Source of the DNA: Actinernus sp. WN-2022
Taxonomy: Eukaryota; Cnidaria; Anthozoa; Actiniaria; Actinernidae
Length of the DNA stretch: 64,000 bases
Assembly: GCA_030867875.1 (NCBI GenBank)
Contig: JAOWCC010001599.1
Coordinates: forward strand, 16,791-80,790
Reading direction: 5' to 3'
Part shown: positions 55,804-64,000 of the stretch, in pieces
How the letters are laid out: each line of letters opens with the position of its first letter
Numbering within the stretch: position 1 is the first letter of the stretch
Position numbers and translations under genes: made by a program
The notes under the pieces: model-generated
What the model was told of the DNA's origin: nothing
The model's input: the letters and a program-made list of their open reading frames with translations, nothing else
Database searches by the model: none

Positions 55804-55858
55804 AAGCCAACTGATTCGCACATTTATTTATTGGTTTCATCTTCTCATCCTACACATG
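55804..55858 (+). pseudogene. Penelope-like element RT, second piece
   Basis: Encodes KPTDSHIYLLVSSSHPTHV between two insertions. The left neighbour is the 4.7-kb TIR element, the right a TTAA element. The frame continues at 56883 as KTSIPYSQFLRL. Confidence 0.8.
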
Positions 55859-55862
55859 TTAA

Positions 55863-56878
55863 CCCTTTCACCACTACAGGCCTCAAAAGCGGCCAATATG
55901 AAGCATGTACCTGGGAAAAATTATTGCATCAAACCTAGACATGCTGGAGATACGATGTTGCGATACTATTTCAAGGGATGAATAACTTCAAAGTCAGCTA
56001 TAACAGGGATCGCTTGACTCTCCCACTTTGGAGGAAAACGCATTTGTTTTGGAGATCGCTGTTCGTTTCTTCGATTTTCGCGAATTTTGAGGAGCTGAAA
56101 ATCGGCTCAAGAAAACCTTCCCATTCGCACTTGAAATCAAAAGCAAACACAAAATAACCACTCAGTCGTTACAGTACCTTGTTTAATCTTTCCAACCAGC
56201 AGGTTTGTTTGCATAAAATCCACCAAACGACTGTGAAGCGTGCCATTCTTAATGCTGCACTTCTCTCCACCATGTTTTCCTGCTCCCAACTCCAATTGCA
56301 TGCTGGGTAATCAACAAAAAAATCACAAGGGGACCCCCCCTCTGGGACTCCTGTAGGATTTTTTTATAAGTCTTTTACCCCTACAACCAAGAGCGGTGAT
56401 TTGGACTCAAGCCGTTGCTTTAAAGTGACAAAAACACATCCTAATAGGTTGAACAGGGGGAAAAGACAACCAACTGCAGAATTTCAAGGGTTTCAGTGAA
56501 GAATTATTTCATGTGTCTCAAAGCACAAACACAACAGAAAAATCCTGTGAAACCCCTCACAAGGCCTACTAAAAGCAAACCAAGTACTTTTCAGCCGTCA
56601 TCAGACTTAATGATGCCCTCTAGCTCTCTTACAGTGGCTTATTTGTCCAAAATTAGAGCACATTTCATTGGAAATCCTACAGAAGAAAGCATATTTACTG
56701 CCGACGAGTCCGTAGAATTCTGCCGAATGGCATCATGGGGAAAGTTTGAGCCCTTGGTTTAAAAAGTCAGCAGTATTTAATTACCCCGGGCAAGCCAAAG
56801 TGGAACTGAGGGGGGGAGGGTTGAGTTAGCACTCTGCATTTCACCAATTCAGCCCAAACACTTCCAGTGGTGAAAGGG
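55863..56878. mobile_element. piggyBac-type element, CCCTTT ends
   Basis: TTAA at 55859-55862 and 56879-56882; inverted ends CCCTTTCACCACTACAGG and CCCTTTCACCACTGGAAG (as complement). TTAA targets with CCCTTT ends are the piggyBac hallmark. 1016 bp. It interrupts the Penelope RT; excision with one TTAA restores THV-KTSIPYSQFLRL. No transposase, but an 84-codon frame from ATG 56511 is inside. Confidence 0.88.
56511..56762 (+). CDS. Hypothetical 84-codon frame in piggyBac-type element
   Basis: Open from ATG 56511 to TAA. It is Lys/Pro/Ser-rich at first (PVKPLTRPTKSKPSTFQPSS), then a more ordered part with YLSKIRAHFIGNPTEESIFT and EFCRMASWGKFEPLV. I recognise no domain. It could be a decayed transposase segment, captured host sequence, or chance. 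Confidence 0.25.
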   Translation: MCLKAQTQQKNPVKPLTRPTKSKPSTFQPSSDLMMPSSSLTVAYLSKIRAHFIGNPTEESIFTADESVEFCRMASWGKFEPLV

Positions 56879-56882
56879 TTAA

Positions 56883-57740
56883 AACATCTATCCCGTACTC
56901 TCAATTCCTTAGGCTTCACCGTTTGTGCAGCGATGAATCTGACTTCAACTCAAAGTCAGAGGAGATGCACCAGTTCTTTGTCGAGTGCGGTTATCCTAAT
57001 GCTGTTGTGACAACTGCATGATTGGACCACGCCCGTGACATCGACATAAGAACGGCTCTGCCACCGTCCAAACCGAAGACTGAAGATAAGATTCCGTTTC
57101 CATTGACTTACCATCCGTCTAATCTGTCTATCAAGAAAATTATCAAGAGGAACTTAAGATTTTACAGAGTGATCCAGAGACTGCCTCTATTTTTCCGCGG
57201 CCTCCTCATTTCTTTCAAACGTGACAATAATCTCCGTGATTCCCTAGTCAAATGATCGCTTACAGCCTGATCTTGACAACCAGGCACTTTTAAATGTTCT
57301 AGTACACGATGCAATACCTGTGCTTACACTAAACCTACGACACTTATTTCAGGTCCTAAAGGTTCTCTTAAAGTCACTGATCATTTTGATTGTACTTCCA
57401 GTAATGTTATTTATTGTATCACTTGCACACTTTGTAACAAACTCTACATTGGAGAAAAAGGGCGACAATTAGGAGATTGGTTTCGCAAACACTAACTAGA
57501 TGTTAGAACTAACAGCAAGGATCTTGCCAAACCCGAAGCTCGTCACTTTAACCTTCCTGGTCATTCCATTAATTACATGTAGATCACTGTATGCGGCATT
57601 TATCTTCATCAAGGTACTACCGACACCCTTAAACGCCAAGAATAGAACTTTATTTTCAAATTAGGCACTTTGGCACCTCACAGTATTAATGAAGTAACGC
57701 TTTTTGTTCATTTAATTTCAGAATACACGTATTCACTCAC
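56883..57740 (+). pseudogene. Penelope-like element: RT end and GIY-YIG endonuclease
   Basis: Starts KTSIPYSQFLRLHRLCSDES, then FNSKSEEMHQFFVECGYP (RT C-terminus), IKKIIKRNLRFYRVIQR linker, and the Cys-rich STRCNTCAYTKPTTLISGPK. The GIY-YIG nuclease follows: VIYCITCTLCNKLYIGEKGR, then RQLGDWFRKH with the catalytic Arg position, and ARHFNLPGHSI. Stops at about 57018, 57255 and 57495, and further single-base changes, disable it. Penelope-like elements use this endonuclease for insertion and are common in animals outside mammals. 3' text to about 58130 includes the CTGACGAAGGGCTTATAGCA family tail. Confidence 0.88.
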
Positions 57741-58340
57741 TTTGATCAGCATGTTTCCTTACTTTACTCATCAACACTCCTTATTGTTCCTGTTACAGCT
57801 ATTAGCATTTTAATTCTTTTATTGGACAATTTTCTTTGATCCCAAGTGATCTGAGCACATGTTTCCTCAGCGGCAATCATGCACTCAACACTTTGCTTGG
57901 TGCAATTTTCTTTGATCCCAATTGATCTGAGTACATGTTTCCTCAGCGGTAATCATGCACGCAACACTTTATAAACCGTCTCCATACCCACAATTCCCTC
58001 TTTTGCTCTGACGAAGGGCTTATAGCACTTGAAACGTCAGCTGCTACTCTCTTTCCACAGCGGTTAGCATACCTCAATCGACTTTTGGTTGATTATACCA
58101 GTTTTGTGAAATGATTAGTAATAGTTCGCTCTCTGACAACAACCTGAATCACTGTAAATGATCTATTTCATAGTTAACACTGCTCTAAAATGTTACTTTC
58201 TGGGCAAAATGTAATTTACTCTTTTGAAGTCCGAAAACAACAAGCAAGAACAGGGAGACTAAGGAAAACCAAAGAAGTGACAAATAACCTGTCTGCGTAC
58301 AGAGAAAACATGTCAATCTTATTATATAATAAATATATAT
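57740..58340. other. Penelope 3' region and intron sequence
   Basis: Contains a direct repeat of about 85 bp (GCAATTTTCTTTGATCCCAA and CATGTTTCCTCAGCGG at about 57825-57895 and 57900-57965), typical of Penelope 3' regions, then unassigned intron. Confidence 0.55.
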
Positions 58341-58382
58341 ACCAGTGTATATAGTAACCACTCTATCTCCTGTGTTCACCAG

Positions 58383-58425
58383 TCATCTGAAGACACCCTG
58401 GTATTCCATGCTGGGACAGCCCACA
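58383..58425 (+). pseudogene. Partial duplicate of GART exon 6
   Basis: A copy of the first 43 bases of exon 6 (one difference, TCATCT for TCACCT), together with the preceding acceptor TGTGTTCACCAG. After GTATTCCATGCTGGGACAGC plus CCACA it diverges, and in frame reaches a TAG a few codons later (HIMQGNM-stop). If spliced in, it would truncate GARS. Confidence 0.85.
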
Positions 58426-58751
58426 TAATGCAAGGAAATATGTAGTTTACAACCACAAGTGATTATTAGTACAGTCCTCAGAATACCTGGCTGTTGTGTT
58501 GGGAGACAATCCCCTACTCTTTCTCAAAATAACACATGTTATTGACGTACATGTACGTTCCGCTCGTATAGATTAGAAGAGGAAGGAGCCAAAGCCAACA
58601 GCTTAATAAATAAATACATGTACGTCCCTACCCAAGGACGTGGCCATAATTCAAATCCCCGAACCCCCGACCTCCTGCACTCTAGACCAATTTATCTGGT
58701 CATAGAGTTACATATAGCAATATTAACCACTTCATCTCATGTGTTCACCAG

Positions 58752-58963
58752 TCACCTGAAGACACCCTGGTATTCCATGCTGGGACAGCCCACAAGGAAT
58801 CGGAGACAGGAGAGACAGTGGTGACCTCTGGTGGCAGGGTCCTAGCTGTTGTGAGTCTGGCAGACTCGGTGGAAGAAGCACAGAAGAAGACATATGAAGG
58901 GGTACTGAAGATATGCTTCGATGATGTGTACTATAGGAAGGATATTGCTGCCAAGGCTTTCAG
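58752..58963 (+). CDS. GART: GART exon 6 (end of GARS domain)
   Basis: Acceptor TGTGTTCACCAG, donor CAG|GTAAGT, ends in phase 2. Encodes SPEDTLVFHAGTAHKESETG, VVTSGGRVLAVVSLADSVEE and then YEGVLKICFDDVYYRKDIAA ending KAFR. This is the C-terminal end of GARS (VFHAGT...GGRVLAV...YRKD...AF). The next exon, starting the AIRS domain, is not in the remaining 5 kb. If the intron is retained the frame ends AFR-TAA immediately. Confidence 0.94.
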
Positions 58964-59029
58964 GTAAGTGGATGTCACTCACAGATAAGTAACACTCGTA
59001 GATAAGCCTCACCCCAATATTAGAGGTTC

Positions 59030-59035
59030 AATAAA
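59030..59035 (+). terminator. Candidate intronic poly(A) signal of GART
   Basis: AATAAA 67 bases after the exon 6 donor, followed by an A run and then GTTTTTGAG. With the in-frame TAA at 58965-58967 it could produce a GARS-only mRNA, as known for vertebrate and Drosophila GART genes at the equivalent intron. Use of this site is inference. Confidence 0.5.
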
Positions 59036-59040
59036 AAAAA

Positions 59041-60324
59041 AACGTTTTTGAGAATGCTGCATGCCCTTGCTTGCTTCATCAAAATAATGTAACTTTTATA
59101 GAGCTTTCAAATTTGAGACAAGTCTTAAGAGCGAATGCCTGTAAATATCGAGCAAAATCGACATTTCGTGGCCAAACTCGGAAAAGAAAAATCACTCATA
59201 TTAGGTCTACAGATAGGTATTACCAAGTAAATAAACGTGCTGGAGTTTGTTTTTCAAAATACCGCCCGAATTTTGAGAAAATCGAGAAAATCGATTTTGG
59301 CTGTCGGCAGCCTCAAAACAGCCAGATTCCAAGGTGAAATTAGCAGGTCTCAAAACTTCTCTCATATGCAAAAGTGAAGCAACCTTCCAAAAATCTGTCC
59401 TGATATATCGATTTAGGAAGGGTTTGACATCTCATTTGGGTTGAAATTTTGATCTTGGCAATAATTCGAGAGGCGAGCCATCACAATTTAGGACTCGTAT
59501 TTTTTCAACCGGCAGAAATATTGATTCCACATCAAAATCGCGATGGAAATTTTATCCATGTGCCTCACCTTCGATTTTTCTAAAACGCTGGCCATGAAGT
59601 GTTTACACATTGAGCTAACACATATGTAAAATCTGGAATGGGTAATTTACTTTGCGCTTCATACGAAACCCTCGAATTTGGAGAAATTTTGAATACAATT
59701 CGAGACAATTGCATAATTAACTCTTTGTTATTGTCCACCTGTTTGCAGATTTCGAGCACAAATCTAACTTAGGACGTGAATATCGAACTTAAATTGAAAC
59801 CTGAGAATAGGAAAACAACTTACCTCAAGGGTATGGCATTTGCAAACTTCTACTTCAGTTTTTCTTGATTTTAAAGACGGTATAATAAAGTTGCTCGGCA
59901 AGTGATTGACAACACGGAAGGTCAATTAACAGTTCATCCCGAAACTTCACGTATTCTAACTGTGATAAAACAAATTGAACATCAGCAACACGTACAAAAT
60001 CATTTTGGTCTTTGGAAGGTTATTCAAAACATTTTGCCTCTAACAGAAACAGTAATGTTAAAGATAAACTGAACAGTAGCAGTCGACATGCATCGCTCAG
60101 TGTTGCGTGACTGGGACAATATTCCGTGCCCGAGCTAGTTTTGTGAACATATGCTGTTTCTTTAATAGACTCTCCTCTTGTTTTTCTTGTATTTTAAGGT
60201 CACAAAAACTGTTTCTAAATGCTGTTTTGTCTAAAGTGACGTTTCCTTATTTTGCTCTTCCAATTATTCTTGGCATAATCGGTAAATATTAAATTAGTCT
60301 ACGAGGTATTTTTCAGTTAGCGGA

Positions 60325-60325
<1 letters not shown>
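59041..60325. other. GART intron 6, nothing recognised
   Basis: No coding likeness; short frames (59071-59337) lack motifs. Confidence 0.5.

Positions 60326-60354
<29 letters not shown>
60326..60354. repeat. 29-base poly(C) tract
   Basis: Uninterrupted C run directly preceding the 5' edge of the LINE at 60359. Confidence 0.95.
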
Positions 60355-60357
<3 letters not shown>

Positions 60358-60358
60358 T

Positions 60359-62678
60359 CTCACTGCGTTTTTCGATTCGTATCGAAAAAGGACGAACCCA
60401 TTCATAAAAAAGAAGCGTTTTAAAAAGTTATGTAAAAATAAGAAAGCCCATACAATCAATGCTCGCCTGAAAGAGCTAGATTTCAAAAATCCAAAGAAAC
60501 TATGGAGGAAATTAAAAAACATTTTCCAAATAGGCAAAAATCGGGACAAACAGTGCTACCCAGTGGAATTAGAAGAATTTCACAAACATTTTAAAGAACA
60601 AAATATTTCTGAAATAAACCCTATACCTAGCAGTCCCACAAAGCAAGGTCTATTAGATTACGAAATAACAAATAAGGAGATCAGAGATTCCATAGATAAA
60701 CTAAAGAACAACAAAGCACCTGGGCACGACAACATTTTAAATGAAATTTTAAAATATGGCAAAGATAGTCTAATACTACCATTAAGATCACTCTTCAATA
60801 TAATTCTAGCCTCAGGCGAGTACCCTCAAGAATGGAATATGGGATTCATTATCCCCATTCATAAAAAGGGAGATCGTTCGGATGTAAATAACTACAGAGG
60901 CATTACTTTACTTTCCGCGCTAAGTAAAGTATTCACTTCAGTCCTCAACCATAGATTAACCGAATATTTGGAGAGTAATGGCATTTAAAAAAAAGAACAG
61001 GGTGGTTTTAGAAAACACCACTCCACAGTGGATAGTATTTTTATACTAAAAACTCTCATCGACAAATACGTTAAGAGTAAGCCTAAAAAGAAAAACAATG
61101 TTCTGTTTTCCTGTTTTGTTGATTTCAAAAAGGCATTTGATAGCATACCTAGGGAAAAACTATTTAACAAAATACAAAAAGCGGGAATCGAAGGTAATTT
61201 TTATAACGTTCTACGAACTATGTACTCAAATGACATTTCAGCAGTAAAGATAGGTAATGTAAAAACAGAGAAATTTAGATGCCATATTGGCGTTAAACAA
61301 GGCTGCATGCTTAGTCCTACGCTGTTTAACTTATTCATTAGTGACCTACCCGACAAATTCGAACAATCGGGTGTCGAAGAGAGAGTCACACTAGGAAATA
61401 ACAATGTGAATTGCCTCCTTTACGCAGATGACTTAGTCCTGCTATCAACAACCTCTAAAGGCCTTCAAGATCATTTAAAGACACTTGAGGATTACTGTAA
61501 CAGTAACCGTCTGGAGGTTAATATTACAAAAACTAAAGTAATGATCTTCAACAATAATGGCAAAAGAATGAATAACTACAAATTTTACCTTAAAAACAAT
61601 CAATTAATAAATACCCAAATGTATAAATACCTTGGCCTTACCCTAAGTACATTCGGTAATTTTAGTTTAGCCAAACAAGAACTAAAAAAAAACTGCGTTG
61701 AAGGCATTGTACAAAATAAGGAAGGAAACCGGTGTCCACTTCAGATCGAACATAAGTCTATCTATAAAACTATTTGACACGCTAGTTAAACCAATCTTAC
61801 TCTACGGGAGTGAAATATGGAGAGCGGATGATAAAGACCGCCTGATTCAAAATGACCCACTCGAGAACGTACATGTAAAATTCTGTAAAATGTTGCTTGG
61901 TACCAGTAAAACATCTGCCAACAATGGATGCAGAGCGGAACTGGGTAGATATCCAATTAAATTAGAATCTACTTTTAGAAGCATTAAATATTGGTCAAAG
62001 TTAATAACAAAGGAAAATTTTGAGCTTTCAAAAATTGCCTATATAGATTGTCTCCAGTCCCCAAAACCTGTATTCTGGGGAGAAAAAATAAGACATAAAA
62101 TCTATAAACTTGGCTTTGGTCATATCTGGCTATCGCAACAAGACATATCTGATTACGAGGGATTCTTAATTCAAATTAAATTGAGATTACAAGACATGGA
62201 ATACCAACATTGGCTAAGTGACGTATTTAACGACCAAAGAAAAAATCCCCACCACCGCAACAAACTTAGAACATATAGATTGTTTAAAACGGATTACAAA
62301 GTAGAAAAATATCTCAACGCTGTCCCTAATATAAATCATAGAGTCGCTCTTACAAAACTCAGAATAAGTAATCACTGCCTACAAATCGAAAGAGGGAGGT
62401 ACACTAGGCCCTACACGAAACTGGAAGATAGAATATGCCCCACCTGTAATAAAAACTTAGAAGACGAGTTCCACTTCATTGTTAAATGTGAAACGTACGA
62501 TACGATAAGAAACGATTTTCATTGCACCCTTAAAATTAATACAAAATACAATACAAGTTATATGTCTGATGACCATTTATTTAATTTGGTCATAAATCCA
62601 CCCATGGAAGTAGCTCGTTTTGCAGCAAAGTATGTCTATGAGAGCATGATCTTAAGATCATCAATTTTATCGATTTAG
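60359..62678 (+). mobile_element. Nearly intact LINE RT polyprotein (5'-truncated)
   Basis: Open text starts right after the poly(C): FFDSYRKRTN, INARLKELDFKNPKKLWRKL, then the RT: LKNNKAPGHDNILNEILKYG, GFIIPIHKKGDRSDVNNYRG, FVDFKKAFDSIPREKLFNKI, GVKQGCMLSPTLFNLFISDL and catalytic YADD at 61421-61432. The C-terminal part has LVKPILLYGSEIWRADDKDR, NHRVALTKLRISNHCLQIER and a zinc knuckle ICPTCNKNLEDEFHFIVKC. Only two lesions are visible: a TAA at 60986-60988 and a frameshift in an A run near 61684-61692. The 3' end has (TGTATC)n at about 62767-62787. Same family as the fragment at 28603-29043. Confidence 0.9.
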
Positions 62679-62789
62679 CATCTAAATGTTAATGTTTACA
62701 CTAAATTATATTTTATTAGCGCTATATTCCAATGTACCATTTGTTGTGCAAGGAGCTAATAAAAATATCTGTATCTGTATCTGTATCGT

Positions 62790-64000
62790 TGTGTTGTAAT
62801 AAACGTTTTTCCCCCAAGAATAAATACTTTTCTTTGTTCGAAAGACTAACATGATAATGGCGGAGATATGATAGCCTGTATCGTTCGTTCATGCGTTCAG
62901 TGTTCGCACTCTAGCAAAAGAAGGTACATTGTCTATAAAACAATGAAATCTGGTTCTATAAATAATAGCCCAATGTGTAAAATAAACTACATGTACGCCA
63001 ACTCAAAGATATAGTATGGGAGATGGGCTCTCCGGATAATGGGCTCCTGACTGTCCGTATATCACATACCTTTTTTTAACGCTTTTTATTATTATAATAA
63101 CGATACGAATCGAAAAACGCAGTAAATTATAATTATAATACTCATTAATAGATCGGGAGAAACGTTCAAATGGTACAATAAATCCCGGTCGGTCGTTGGA
63201 CTCTGTTTTCCCGGAAATGAAATGATCATCCCATTTGATATTTAAACAGGAATCCTGGGTTATGCAGCAGTCAATTAAAACCACGTCCCTCCCCCCTTCC
63301 CCGACCCCCGCGACATATATAGCGGGGCATTTAACATTTTCCCTTGTTAAATGGCAGTTATTTCCCTAGCCGAAAACGCTAGTTTCCTGTTAAAAAAAAA
63401 CATTCAAATACCCCTGCTCCCGTGGACCCTTGGATAACCATGGGTATTATTAACGACAACATCTTGGACCAACAAGGGGTTTCTGCGGGATTTTCTGATA
63501 GCATTTGTAAACATCACCTCTTCGAACGGTCCTGTTTGACTGCTAGTTTCAATAACACAACACTCGCCCCAACTGGTTTGTTCTTACAAATTGTAAACAC
63601 CTCAGTATGGGCCTCCTGTGCTTTCAAATGACGAAGAAATGTTCTTTATAAGAAATTAAAAGCACTTGATGTCCATGTGGGATTCCATATAACCCCCCTC
63701 CCGGTTAGCTCAGTATTTATGAGCCAATTAGTGCGAACCGACAGATAGAGATCCGATAGAACAAGTACACATACAATTTTGTAAATGGCTGCTATAGGGG
63801 TAAAAATAATTGTATCTGACGCGTTTTCTATTTGCTTGTACTCTCTGTCTTGTCTTGTTTCGTCTCTTCGTTTGTTTGCTTGTATACATATATTCTTTTG
63901 TCCCTTTATTTAAGTAAGACTGCAACAAACAATGAATGTCGCGCGGAAGGCTTGGCAGATTCCCTCTTCAGTAAATCCGAAGAAATTTTGCGCAGCATAA
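62790..64000. other. GART intron 6 to window end, nothing recognised
   Basis: Contains a 23-base inverted match to the LINE's 5' coding edge at about 63103-63125 and a CCCCTCC...CCCCGACCCCCG stretch near 63290-63310. The 69-codon frame at 63422-63631 has no known likeness. No AIRS-domain exon was found. Confidence 0.5.

Noticed and set aside
58600..58690. Possible tRNA-like segment (GGGGGTTCGGGG on minus)
   Set aside because: It lacks an A box at the correct spacing and the B box is imperfect.
63422..63631. Candidate AIRS-domain exon of GART near window end
   Set aside because: The translated text shares none of the AIRS motifs (such as GVGTK or GGETAEMP), so it is not the next GART exon.

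Overview
The window looks like nuclear DNA of a cnidarian, most likely an anthozoan such as a coral or sea anemone. The evidence is intron-rich animal genes (a GPR157-type receptor and the animal purine gene GART) in AT-rich DNA packed with DIRS, Penelope, L2/CR1-like LINE and many short TIR elements. The species call is inference; no rRNA or mitochondrial marker is present.

Three host genes are supported. (1) The 3' part of a DsbA/FrnE-like thioredoxin-fold gene on + (5984-7000); its first exon, ending inside the CPWC motif, was not found. (2) A complete three-exon GPR157-like seven-transmembrane receptor on - (14274 down to 11352, 362 codons), convergent with gene 1. (3) GART on +, starting at 15381, head-to-head with GPR157 across about 1.1 kb. 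Six exons (15381-15926, 34256-34324, 35003-35128, 39776-39941, 50424-50617, 58752-58963) encode the whole GARS (phosphoribosylamine-glycine ligase) domain. The AIRS and GART domains must lie beyond the window. The last exon's splice donor reads AGG TAA in frame, with AATAAA 67 bases further on. This is the layout animals use to make a GARS-only protein by intronic polyadenylation.

Nearly everything else is nested mobile DNA, mostly inside GART introns. Bases 1-5200 hold a 532-bp near-exact duplication, tandem repeats and several MITEs. Intron 1 (18.3 kb) holds an L2-like LINE split by a 5.1-kb TA-flanked element, which itself contains two 3-bp-TSD elements and a further insert. Intron 3 holds a 3.2-kb TA element. 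Intron 4 (10.5 kb) holds a DIRS-like tyrosine-recombinase retroelement whose recombinase gene is split by a young LINE. Intron 5 (8.1 kb) holds a Penelope-like element split by a 4.7-kb TIR element and again by a piggyBac-type element. Intron 6 holds a nearly intact LINE.

The most unusual pattern concerns the TIR elements. Many families carry dense arrays of a short family-specific motif just inside their ends. Three families with unrelated ends (20117-23599, 27021-28597, 35849-39064) share the same roughly 1.2-kb non-coding core, as if ends had been exchanged around one body. No CRISPR array, operon or virus was seen.
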